Source: Paludibacteraceae bacterium (GTDB taxonomy: Bacteria > Bacteroidota > Bacteroidia > Bacteroidales > Paludibacteraceae). Taken from it: 64,000 nucleotides of DNA. Location: the NCBI GenBank assembly GCA_017467185.1, contig JAFTSS010000027.1, forward strand, positions 98,034-162,033, given 5' to 3'. The position numbers and the translations under genes were made by a program. Shown here piece by piece: positions 28,379-38,000 of this stretch (positions within the stretch are counted from its first letter, which is position 1; each line of letters starts with the position of its first letter). Under the pieces are notes generated by a model that saw only the letters and a list, made by a program, of their open reading frames with translations, had not been told where the DNA came from and searched no databases.

Positions 28379-29839
28379 TCACCTCTCATATGCTCCTAAA
28401 TCGGGTTTGCCATCAGAGTTACGGTCTTTGCCATCAAGGTCAAGTGGATAAAGTGTTGAAACACTCGCTGAACCGCAATCGCGCGCACACGACAATGAGT
28501 CGAGGTGAAAATTGAAATAACCTGTTTCGGTAATATCAATAATAGACGTGTTTACAAACACAGTATCTATGCCATTGCGCTCGTTTTGCGATCTTGCCCA
28601 ACGACAATCCACAAATCGTTCACTTTCAACCTTTTTTCCTTTAATCAACGTATGCGACAATAACACATTATAATCTGTTACCGACGTTGTATCTTGTCCA
28701 AGTTCTAACTCCTCGGCATTTCCTCCAAATATAATACTATTCTCAATCACGGCACTCGTCACAGGGAACGTCAAACGAACGCCATTTTGCATAACATAAT
28801 TAAGAATACGCACCGATGCATTCTTGCGTGAGGCATAACGATAATAGTTTGCCACAGTAGTGTGTGCCATACGCAAGGTACCACCCAACTGAACAATACA
28901 CGACTCGCCACAATTGCTTATCTCGGTATTTTCAATCACAAGACTACCCTGCTGAGCATAAACCCCATACGCGCCCGAATTATGCACTACCGAATTGCGC
29001 AACTCCAACACAGGCTCACTACGATTTGCTCCTACAAGCAATATGCCTATACTAGCGCCACGTACATGCGTATTTTCGATAACGTTATGTGACTGAGCAT
29101 TTTGCAAATAAATACCCCCCCACTGATTTGGTGTTTGGTCATAAGGTGTTTGGTCAACATCGTTAATACAATCAAACCTATCGCCTCGAATTACTATAGG
29201 GTGTTCAAACGTGCCACGGCACTCCAATTCGCCATCAACCACGATATTTGCACCTCCGTGCATATAAATTTTAGCACCCTCCGAGATAGTCAATTTTGCC
29301 CCTTCGGCAACATAAATATGATTAAATACCAACGTAGGTCGCAATGAATCTATCGTAGCATTTGAGGTATAAACCTTACTGCGCAACACTCGTGCATCAC
29401 TACCCACAGCCATCAATTTCACATCCTTCATGCGCCCATTACACTCAAACAAAAGCGAATCGAACAACACGATATAGGGCTCACCATCAGTCGTTGGCGG
29501 AGTCATTTCCACGAACACAAAGAGCGAATCGCGCCCCTTTATCGTAATATCTTTCAGCGCCTCACCTCGCCCAGCAATTCGTCCGTCCACATTAAAACGA
29601 AAATACGACTCCGAGCCTCCTGCCATACGAATCGACGCAATATTTAATGCGTTTTTATTCTCATTATAAATCATAAAACGCCCCGTAGCCGACTGTTGTT
29701 CAGCAAATAGCGTGTCCATAATAAGCGTGTCGCACGAAAAAGTCAGTTCGAGTTTCTCGTCATAACTTACATTCTCCTCTACACAACTAGGCAAACAAAT
29801 TGCCGCAACAATCAATATAAAAAACACAAATCTCCTCAT
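28379..29839 (-). CDS. Lipoprotein with right-handed beta-helix repeats
   Basis: Secreted lipoprotein of 486 residues: lipobox CLPSC, Cys near 19. Residues ~40-165 form an Ig-like beta domain; from ~185 a series of parallel beta-helix turns is visible (VEGAKLTISEGAKIYMHGG, VVDGELECRGTFEHPIVI, WGGIYLQNAQSHNVIENTHV and LELRNSVVHNSGAYGVYAQ regions). The ending DLDGKDRNSDGKPDLGAYE is the closing motif of the 'choice-of-anchor' beta-helix proteins. Ligand or enzymatic activity unknown. It is followed by the gene at 29923 in the opposite order: that gene lies upstream on the same strand, 83 bases away, so they may form an operon. Confidence 0.8.
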   Translation of the reverse strand: MRRFVFFILIVAAICLPSCVEENVSYDEKLELTFSCDTLIMDTLFAEQQSATGRFMIYNENKNALNIASIRMAGGSESYFRFNVDGRIAGRGEALKDITIKGRDSLFVFVEMTPPTTDGEPYIVLFDSLLFECNGRMKDVKLMAVGSDARVLRSKVYTSNATIDSLRPTLVFNHIYVAEGAKLTISEGAKIYMHGGANIVVDGELECRGTFEHPIVIRGDRFDCINDVDQTPYDQTPNQWGGIYLQNAQSHNVIENTHVRGASIGILLVGANRSEPVLELRNSVVHNSGAYGVYAQQGSLVIENTEISNCGESCIVQLGGTLRMAHTTVANYYRYASRKNASVRILNYVMQNGVRLTFPVTSAVIENSIIFGGNAEELELGQDTTSVTDYNVLLSHTLIKGKKVESERFVDCRWARSQNERNGIDTVFVNTSIIDITETGYFNFHLDSLSCARDCGSASVSTLYPLDLDGKDRNSDGKPDLGAYER

Positions 29840-29845
29840 ATATTT

Positions 29846-29925
29846 TAGATAGATTACAAATTACAGATTACAGATAACAGATAATTCTTAATTCTTAATT
29901 CTTAATTCTCAATTCTCAATTCTTA
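29846..29925. repeat. Heptamer arrays GATTACA and AATTCTT
   Basis: Two adjoining seven-base arrays: GATTACA AATTACA GATTACA GATAACA, then AATTCTT x3, AATTCTC x2, AATTCTT. They fill the gap between the genes at 28379 and 29923. Confidence 0.9.
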
Positions 29926-30594
29926 TCTTCCAAACATAAATCCGACAAAAAATCTTGGACCAGCGGCATAATCGTCCGCCCAATTAGTAACATTGAGCAT
30001 ATAGTCAATCTTCGCCACCACACTGATACGCTTTGTGAGAGAATACTCCATACCCACAAACGGCACAACAGCCAAAAATGGATAGTGACGATACGAGACA
30101 TACTGATTTTCTACTACATAATCATTCACAACATCACTCTCACCCTCTTTATCAATCATCGTAATGTGAGTATATGCCCCACCACCAATCACACCACCTG
30201 CAAAAATAGTAAACTTCTTAATATGCCAATGCGAATCCAACAATAATCCACCCCAACCAATTTTAGCCGAACTACCCTTAGGTTTATATTTCAACGTTGA
30301 AACATACCCCTCAATACCCACACGCAAATACTTACCAAACCCTACACGCAAAGCACCTCCTAGTCCCATACTTGCACCGCTCAACCTACCCGATTGACCC
30401 AACGGCAACCCGCTATTATCTTGAAACTGAAAATCGCGACTCTCCACATACCCCACATTAAACATCATTCCCCCCTGATAACCACTATATGCCATCGCAC
30501 TACGCTTCTTCACCTGCACAGTATCTTCATCAGACACGCAAAACGCTGACACTGAACATAAAACAATCAAAACTAAACAAAATATTTTTCTCAT
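29923..30594 (-). CDS. Small outer-membrane beta-barrel-like protein
   Basis: Predicted exported protein of 223 residues: signal peptide 1-19 (MRKIFCLVLIVLCSVSAFC). The mature part is a run of amphipathic strands ending in an aromatic-rich strand (AAGPRFFVGFMFGR), the usual look of an 8- to 10-strand outer-membrane barrel. No named family recognised. A minus-strand -7 box TAATTTTG is present at 30678-30685. Confidence 0.65.
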   Translation of the reverse strand: MRKIFCLVLIVLCSVSAFCVSDEDTVQVKKRSAMAYSGYQGGMMFNVGYVESRDFQFQDNSGLPLGQSGRLSGASMGLGGALRVGFGKYLRVGIEGYVSTLKYKPKGSSAKIGWGGLLLDSHWHIKKFTIFAGGVIGGGAYTHITMIDKEGESDVVNDYVVENQYVSYRHYPFLAVVPFVGMEYSLTKRISVVAKIDYMLNVTNWADDYAAGPRFFVGFMFGR

Positions 30595-30787
30595 AAAGAG
30601 CTTTTTGGGATATATATAATTACTAAAAACAAATAAAAATACAAATTTACAAAAAAAAATTTGTTTCTACAATACTGCAAAATTAAGACGCATCATTCGT
30701 ATCTCCACTAAAATAGGCATATAACACCATTCCTCTACTTATAAACAACAAAAATCTCTCATTTGTATTCTATAAAACACAAAAAAA

Positions 30788-30823
30788 CAAAAAAAGTTCT
30801 GCCAAATGGCAGAACTTTTTTCA
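30788..30823. terminator. Terminator at the array's 3' side (crRNA direction)
   Basis: AAAAAAGTTCTGCCA ... TGGCAGAACTTTTTT, a perfect stem flanked by A- and T-runs on both strands. It lies ~50 bases beyond the last repeat in the crRNA (minus-strand) direction, so it is well placed to end array transcripts. Confidence 0.88.
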
Positions 30824-30874
30824 ATTCTAAAACATCATATAACAAACTGAAATACAAAACAATACAAACAATCT

Positions 30875-32128
30875 GTTGTTTATGATGTCAAAGATACAAA
30901 ATTTGAATGGAACTCACAACCTCCAAAAGAAAAACATAGCACTTGCCCAAGTTGTTTATGATGTCAAAGATACAAAATTTGAATGGAACTCACAACTGAT
31001 AATCCAAGAATGTATCATATTTCTGGTTGTTTATGATGTCAAAGATACAAAATTTGAATGGAACTCACAACTTGTTTACTGCGATTCTTTTTCGCAATTA
31101 GTTGTTTATGATGTCAAAGATACAAAATTTGAATGGAACTCACAACTTTCCAAAAGGAACGCAATTGGCTGTAGGAGTTGTTTATGATGTCAAAGATACA
31201 AAATTTGAATGGAACTCACAACTCATTTACATGGATTATTACATTCGTAAGGGTTGTTTATGATGTCAAAGATACAAAATTTGAATGGAACTCACAACAC
31301 TTGCATACCAATAGTTTATTTTAGTTCTGTTGTTTATGATGTCAAAGATACAAAATTTGAATGGAACTCACAACTGAACTTTTTTAATTCCTCTACCGCC
31401 ATCGGTTGTTTATGATGTCAAAGATACAAAATTTGAATGGAACTCACAACTCATTGTATTTTTGAGCGTTTTTTTGAATTGTTGTTTATGATGTCAAAGA
31501 TACAAAATTTGAATGGAACTCACAACGATGCGGTGCTACACTCAGCACAAAAGCTCGTTGTTTATGATGTCAAAGATACAAAATTTGAATGGAACTCACA
31601 ACTAGAAAGTCAGGTAAGCAAAAAGACTTATGTTGTTTATGATGTCAAAGATACAAAATTTGAATGGAACTCACAACTTATTAAGCGTTTTCCAAAAGGC
31701 GACGACCGTTGTTTATGATGTCAAAGATACAAAATTTGAATGGAACTCACAACGAGTGGGAGTTCAATCGCGATATAGTTAAAGTTGTTTATGATGTCAA
31801 AGATACAAAATTTGAATGGAACTCACAACTAACGTTGTATTCCTATAAAATACTCATTAGTTGTTTATGATGTCAAAGATACAAAATTTGAATGGAACTC
31901 ACAACCGGCCGACTTGATTTTTATTTTATTCACGACGTTGTTTATGATGTCAAAGATACAAAATTTGAATGGAACTCACAACGTTGCCGTTGCTATTCTC
32001 ATTTCTTGTTCTGTTGTTTATGATGTCAAAGATACAAAATTTGAATGGAACTCACAACGAATGATACAATTTGTCGGGAGTTATTTTCGTTGTTTATGAT
32101 GTCAAAGATACAAAATTTGAATGGAACT
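30875..32128 (-). CRISPR. Type II-C CRISPR array, 17 repeats and 16 spacers
   Basis: Sixteen identical 46-base repeats (first at 30875-30920) and a seventeenth cut to 40 bases (32089-32128), with 16 spacers of 29-31 bases. crRNA direction is minus: only then does the tracrRNA (39323-39402, plus) pair with the repeat, over 21 bp with one bulge. In that direction the repeat begins GTTGTGAGTTCC and carries GTTG (repeat 1-4), 20 bases, TATCTTTG (repeat 25-32), a full Bacteroidota promoter. The truncated repeat is at the 5' end of the crRNA direction and lacks GTTGTG. Promoter-in-repeat is established in type II-C of Neisseria; here it is inferred. The spacers look unrelated to each other; targets unknown. 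Confidence 0.98.
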
Positions 32129-32186
32129 TATTGGTACGTTTCTTTTCTGCAAGCACCACTTTAAGAAAATTTATATCCTGAGCCAT
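32094..32186 (-). pseudogene. Truncated XRE-type HTH gene fused to the CRISPR array
   Basis: A minus-strand ORF starts at 32186 with MAQDINFLKVVLAEKKRTNK, which matches the start of the small Bacteroidota HTH (Cro/CI-type) regulators (LKVVLAEKKRTNKWLAEQLG in recalled relatives). After Lys20 the frame passes into the truncated CRISPR repeat at 32128 and reads FHSNFVSLTS then stop. The HTH helices are therefore lost. It lies 51 bases past the DUF3791 gene at 32238, on the same strand, so it was probably the last gene of that operon. Confidence 0.7.
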
Positions 32187-32237
32187 ATCTATATTAGTCT
32201 TTATCAGTTAATTTTATAAATATCTTCTTTGTACACC

Positions 32238-32456
32238 CTATTTCGCTTCTTGATGCTCCTTCCAAATTTCTTCAGCCAGATATTTGTCGCTTCGACAATG
32301 CAATTCAGCGACTCCCTCTTCAATCATATCGGCTGTTTCTGAATTATAATATATATCTGTAGCTTCATCAATCGATACACCATACATTTCACATATACAA
32401 AGAATAATTCTAGCACACTGAGCACTTCTCATTACTTGTTTGCCATCTTCGCTCAT
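32238..32456 (-). CDS. DUF3791-like small protein (second of two in the operon)
   Basis: Protein of 72 residues (CARIILCICEMYGVSIDEAT; ADMIEEGVAELHCRSDKYLA), of the type that accompanies DUF3990 proteins in Bacteroidota. Its start overlaps the DUF3990 stop by 4 bases (32453-32456), so translation is coupled. It may be an antitoxin or accessory subunit; this is inferred from gene order. Confidence 0.7.
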   Translation of the reverse strand: MSEDGKQVMRSAQCARIILCICEMYGVSIDEATDIYYNSETADMIEEGVAELHCRSDKYLAEEIWKEHQEAK

Positions 32457-32926
32457 ATCTGTTCACAATTAATATAGGTAAGACATTCTCGCAACATTCT
32501 TTCAGTACGTATACAATATTGTATATTTGGCTTTTCAAAACGCAATAATCCAAGGGCTTCTTCTTGCGATATTTCGTTCGCAAAATATCTATCAAGAGTG
32601 AGGATTACTCTATCATTGGCAATTCCTCCAATAACCATATCGTAATCTCCAACATCTTTTCCATCCCGACATTGAGCGACAAAATCAAGCCATTGTTCAT
32701 CATAAGAGTCAAATTTAACGATTTTCCATTGAGAATCATCATCAATAGAAAATTTATATGTGTTGAGCCATGCTTGTTGCCCTCTTCTCTTAAAACGCTG
32801 TGCATATCTTACAGCCTGTTCATATAATGACGTTAGATAAAAGCCACGACCAAAATCCAGATAATTGCGTGAATGCAGAGTATCTGGAGATTCTACAATA
32901 ACATTAGATGAATGGTATAGTTTCAT
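32453..32926 (-). CDS. DUF3990 protein, likely ADP-ribosyltransferase-type toxin
   Basis: Protein of 157 residues. MKLYHSSNVIVESPD at the start and NYLDFGRGFYLTSLYEQAVRYA near residues 22-43 (region) match the DUF3990 family, which belongs to the ART (ADP-ribosyltransferase) fold group: an H/Y in the first strand, G-x-G-F-Y-x-T in the second. The third acidic residue is probably in the NEISQEEALGLL block near residue 118. A toxin role is inferred from the fold and from overlap with DUF3791 genes on both sides (4 bases each). Confidence 0.72.
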   Translation of the reverse strand: MKLYHSSNVIVESPDTLHSRNYLDFGRGFYLTSLYEQAVRYAQRFKRRGQQAWLNTYKFSIDDDSQWKIVKFDSYDEQWLDFVAQCRDGKDVGDYDMVIGGIANDRVILTLDRYFANEISQEEALGLLRFEKPNIQYCIRTERMLRECLTYINCEQI

Positions 32927-33141
32927 ACTTCTAAAACTCCTTTCTCCCTCATATATTCAGTAAGATCTTCCATCAAATATCTAGAGCTAAATGTGTGAAG
33001 CACATCGTATGAGGGAACGATGTATTCATATAAAATACCTGATGCTTTTAAACGGCCATAAATTTCCTTTTGTGGCAATTTCAGCAGTATAGAAAGTTTG
33101 CTTATGCAAAACGTTACAAATTCAAGTGTCTTTTTATCCAT
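32923..33141 (-). CDS. DUF3791 protein (first of two in the operon)
   Basis: Protein of 72 residues with the DUF3791 pattern: EFVTFCISKLSILLKLPQKEIYGRLKASG (region), then YDVLHTFSSRYLMEDLTEYM. It overlaps the DUF3990 start by 4 bases and precedes it, as an antitoxin commonly does. The R1 element ends at 33170, only 29 bases upstream; the nearest good promoter is at 33599-33630, beyond that element. Confidence 0.78.
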   Translation of the reverse strand: MDKKTLEFVTFCISKLSILLKLPQKEIYGRLKASGILYEYIVPSYDVLHTFSSRYLMEDLTEYMREKGVLEV

Positions 33142-33169
33142 AATATTTTACCTAATTATAATATTATAC

Positions 33170-33395
33170 TAACGTGAGTTCGACATAACTTTTACCTCAC
33201 ACGGAACGCACAGAAAACACGGAACCAATGATCTTTGAGCTATTGCGAAAAAAATTTTCATTACATATTTCTTAGTTCTGTAGACTATTGAGCGGACGCA
33301 CGAGCCGTGCGTCCCTACATTGTGGAGGATTTTTGTCGAATTTGCTCTACGTATGACACAGATGTCATGCGGATTCTTATATCGAACTGACGTTA
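33170..33395. mobile_element. Repeat family R1, complete copy (226 bp) with 3-bp target duplication
   Basis: Ends TAACGTGAGTTCGACATAAC and TATATCGAACTGACGTTA as in the copy at 24204. TAC flanks it on both sides (33167-33169 and 33396-33398). The internal palindrome GGACGCACGAGCCGTGCGTCC is at 33294-33314. It sits between the putative promoter at 33599-33630 and the toxin-antitoxin-like genes. The rest of 33142-33644 shows no gene. Confidence 0.87.
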
Positions 33396-33598
33396 TACTA
33401 ATATTTATCCTGTTTTTATAGCACAATTATAAACATAAGTAATAAGAATATATGAGAATAAAAACATTTTTTATTGATTTATTCCGATTTTTCTTAAAAA
33501 TATTATCAAAAGATTGAATTATGATGCAAACGCACGAATACACTCACTTGTAAAAGGTATTTGATATTTATCTTTCATAACTCGTTTTTTTCATAACG

Positions 33599-33630
33599 CA
33601 AAGTTACAGATTTATTTTCAAATATGCAAA
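33599..33630 (-). promoter_or_regulatory. Promoter pointing towards the DUF3791-DUF3990 operon
   Basis: On the minus strand TTTG (33630-33627), 20 bases, TAACTTTG (33606-33599): a perfect Bacteroidota promoter, starting just downstream of cas2. Its transcript would run ~450 bases through the R1 element to 33141 and could continue through the broken HTH gene into the array in the crRNA direction. Confidence 0.75.
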
Positions 33631-33644
33631 TAACATGCAGAATA

Positions 33645-34058
<414 letters not shown>

Positions 34059-34071
34059 TTATAATAAAATT

Positions 34072-35004
34072 TTACATAGTTGGATAAACTATTTTGCGAG
34101 CCTCACCAGCATAGCATTTCTGCAACGAACTTGTAGTCAACCCCACTGCCACCATAAGCGGACTGCGCTTGCCATTGATTATAACATCGAGCGTAGGTAC
34201 AGCGAGCAAATCAGCCTTATGATGTTTCTCCAATATTTCGATAGCCCCATATTTATCATAAAGCGACATCACCAATCGGTCAACATAAGGTCTATATGGC
34301 TCCATCACATCATCGGCAAGACAATAGGCATTATATTTATTGCGATGATGCATGCCCCATGTAGGCAACAATCCACTACCCACCAATGCCCGAGCCACTA
34401 CAGCACGCAATATGGCATAGCCATAGTTGAGCATATTGTTAGGAGCAACACCTTCCCTATCCCGCTTAAAATCCTCTACCATAGGGAAAGCTTCTTTCCA
34501 ATAATAAGCCGCAGCACGAGCCTCAAGATTCATAGCATCACCACTACGCACCTCCATTGCCCAACGTTGCATATTCGCCACATTCAGTCCTCGCACATCG
34601 CGCAACACTGCAGCTTGATTCTCAATTTTAGCTATGATTGTTTGTTGCCAAAGTTGCTTCTGCAGAGGTAAAGATGCCTGTAGTTGATAACGAAACCGCT
34701 CGGTCTGAGTAGAATTTCCACACAACGGAAGCATCAACCCCACAGGTAACCTCTGTTTATCACAAGTAATAACAGCACAATTATTTTCAAGCAGAGCCTC
34801 CAATAGTCCTTGAGTAATTGTGATTTGCTGATGGTCAAGCACCACTACACCAATATCTTCAATTGGAATAGTAGCATGTGCCTCCTTACGAAACGACTCT
34901 GGCAAAGTGTCATTCTTCTCCACCTCAGGCAATCGCAAAACCAATTGTTTCTGCTTCAAACTAAGATATGAAGGATTGCCAAAATATAGTGTGCGTTTTA
35001 TCAT
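34072..35004 (-). CDS. cas1: CRISPR-associated integrase Cas1
   Basis: Integrase that inserts new spacers. MIKRTLYFGNPSYLSLKQKQ at the start is the beta-domain typical of type II Cas1. The catalytic metal ligands are likely the Glu in AMNLEARAAAYYW, the His in PTWGMHHRNKYNAYCLADD and the Asp of CLADDVMEPYRP. 310 residues is normal. The start lies one base after the cas9 stop, so the genes are translationally adjacent. Confidence 0.97.
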   Translation of the reverse strand: MIKRTLYFGNPSYLSLKQKQLVLRLPEVEKNDTLPESFRKEAHATIPIEDIGVVVLDHQQITITQGLLEALLENNCAVITCDKQRLPVGLMLPLCGNSTQTERFRYQLQASLPLQKQLWQQTIIAKIENQAAVLRDVRGLNVANMQRWAMEVRSGDAMNLEARAAAYYWKEAFPMVEDFKRDREGVAPNNMLNYGYAILRAVVARALVGSGLLPTWGMHHRNKYNAYCLADDVMEPYRPYVDRLVMSLYDKYGAIEILEKHHKADLLAVPTLDVIINGKRSPLMVAVGLTTSSLQKCYAGEARKIVYPTM

Positions 35005-35005
35005 A

Positions 35006-38000
35006 CTAATATTCTCCTACACTTACAATTTGACCTATATGATTTACTCTTACTTTAATAATTCCTTTTAAATCATTTGGACCAACTCTTTTCCATGTTA
35101 TACTCTTCAATTCTTTTACATCGTTAACATTTGTCTCTAAATGATGTCTAAAGAAATAATCTTTTATTGTAAATTTCTGCACCCTATACAAATTCTGACT
35201 TATCAATTCATTATTCATCGGATTCATCAAATCAATTTCAGATGGATCGAAAATACAAACTCGTTCTTCCTCGCCAGCATCGTTTAAACGAGTTTCATAA
35301 CGAGGGAATACAAAATATTCGTTTTGTTTCATTGTGAATAGGAATTGCCATCCCTCATCTGCTTTATATTGCTTATCAACAATAGACAAACCTTGCATAA
35401 CGCGTTGCGTAGCTTCGTACATGCTGACCACTTGCTCTTGAAGATTGCCATCGGCATCACGATAGATAGCCACATGGTGATTACTACCTGTAGACACAAA
35501 ATCGGCACTCTGCTTTTTACCTTCAGCATCAAGCACTAATTGACCATCTTTGTCGCGTTTGTCATGCAAAGCCACAGCATTGCTAACGCCCGAAATAGTT
35601 ACTCTTTTAATCTTAATACCCTTTTCTTTATTTAAATAAATTGGATTTTCATCGAGATTAGCAAAAGCTTTTGCTGCAACACCTTTATACTCATCCAAAC
35701 GACGTTGCAATATAGCACGAACACCAGCATCGACCACTTTATCAAGTTTCAAGTCTGGCGAAATCTCTTTGCGAATAGTATATCTATCAACAAGCGCCAC
35801 ACACTTCACTTTATCTGCGAGCTTTTCGGTTTGATGAACATTGAGATAGATAGGATTTTTCTCAAGCGAATTTTTACCTGTAAATGCCTTTTTTGCATCG
35901 CCTCCAAATTCGCAAAGTCGAGCCAATAGAGCTTCACGCTCACAAGCATTTGCCACTTTGCGGATCTGCTCTAAAGTCATCGATGCTCCAACTTTCACAA
36001 AAGTAGTTACATACTCTTTCGAACGACCATAAACTGTTTCTTTATGCAACATACCACGAGGTGTGAGTTCCACTTTTTTGTTCACTCCACCTTTGGTTTT
36101 TGTAGTATTTATGTTGCGAGTAACCACTTTGTTTTTGGCTTTAATAGAGACCAAAATTTCGCTAAGATGACGACGAGCCTCAGCACGCAATTCGCCCAAT
36201 GGCATAGGTGGATTGAACAATAGAAGACCATCGGATGTACGATGCAACTCTTTTTGTTCGATGCCATATATTGAGCTTGACTTGTCGCTACGAGCATTGA
36301 GGTTGTTGAGATATTGAATAAAACTTGGTTTAGTGAACGCAATAGTAAGAGCATCCATAGCATGATGGCGGTGGTCGTTGCGTTTAGTCCAATCTTTGAT
36401 ACGAGGCAAACGATGACCATCTCGATTTTCATCAAAATAGGTAAGTCCCTGACGGTCATATTTATCCCAATTCAATTCTTGCAACACATTGATAAGTTGC
36501 CAATCCTCACGAAGTCGATCGGTGATAGAGCCAGTTGTTGAAATCACAAAAGGCACTAATTCGAGCAACAATTCACGTGATTTTTTAGCAATATATTGAG
36601 TATCGCGAAGATCACGTTCGATGAAATCTTTTGGAATATCTGCTTCAGATGTCAAAAGATTGCGCTTTTTTCCTTTTGAAATATTCAAATCATCTATTGC
36701 TCGCAAATAACGCTCAATACCATCCTCGCCATATTTTTCACGCACATAGTCGTAGGCAGTTTTATTGCCTTTTTCGATATTTATATCACGAGCTTCGAGA
36801 GTTTTATTGGCAAACGAATCGTTAAACAATTTCGATTGTGGAATAATATGCTCTATATCAAACTCTTTAGAAAATAATTTCTCTTGAGGTATATATGTAT
36901 TTGAATATAAAGTATGATAACCACGAGGCTCTAATTCTTTATAAAGTTTATAACGGATAATATCGGTACGACTCACATACGACAAACCAAATTCTTCTTG
37001 CAAAATTTTACGATATTTTTCATGTTCTACTGTTGCCTTATTGATTGCCTCTGTCATTTGAGCACGCTCATCGGCATTTTTCTTAAGGTCGCGAGCCAAC
37101 TCAATGCGAATTTCATCTGGTTTACCATAAGCATCAATAACACCATTAACCACATGAATCATTTGATTGATAATTTTTTCTACAACAGGATTACGCAAAC
37201 TATTTTTTGCCAACACATCCAAACGATCTTTATATTCTTTGTTGTCAAGTTCTTCTTTTGTAAGACTATGTTTTGAATGAGTTTTATATTCAAGTGCACA
37301 AGCCTCATCATAACGAAGTCCTTGACGGAGATGTGGCAACAATCGACACATAGCTTTTGTACTCAAACTACCATAGTCGGATTGGAAAGTAGTCTGCGCC
37401 AACACTTTGGCATACTCTTCTTCTAACCCTGTAAGAGTCATAATTTTTTCAACTAATTTACCATCACCTGTAACAGTAGAATCGCCCTCAAAAGAATAAA
37501 GTAGGTGCCATAGTTTGAATATCGGTTGTTTTTCAAAATCTTTAATTTCTAAATCTGCATTATACTCCAACAAATCGGGTTTCATACCCAATGTATCGCA
37601 TAGCACATCTTTAACAATCTCTTTGATTTTTACAGAACTCAAACTTGCCAACTTATGTTCGCCATGACCCGAAAGTTCGATGATTTTGAACAATTGTTCG
37701 TAAATAACAGCCATAGTGCGATTGCCCTCTACTTTTGCAAAATTAAGGTCAAGGTCCTTATAATTTTCAAACAAAAGTTTCAATACATCCTCTTTTTTCA
37801 TCTCACCACGATAGGTAAGTTCCTCAAGTAATTGTAGTTTTTCTTCTTCATATAAAAGTCGAGAAGTTGACACATGACGAGGATTTTCTATATCAAAATT
37901 CAATTCTGGCGCATCTTTCGATTTCTTTTTCGAACATACACCTTTAAGTTTCACTTCGAGATTATTAAGAGTTTGCCAAATCTTAAACTCTTGAAAAATA

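Noticed and set aside
30876..32099. Several ORFs repeating a VVYDVKDTKFEWNSQL-type peptide
   Set aside because: They are translations of the CRISPR repeats.
32238..33141. The small genes between array and cas2 as csn2, cas4 or other cas genes
   Set aside because: Their motifs fit DUF3791 and DUF3990, and type II-C loci lack csn2 and cas4.
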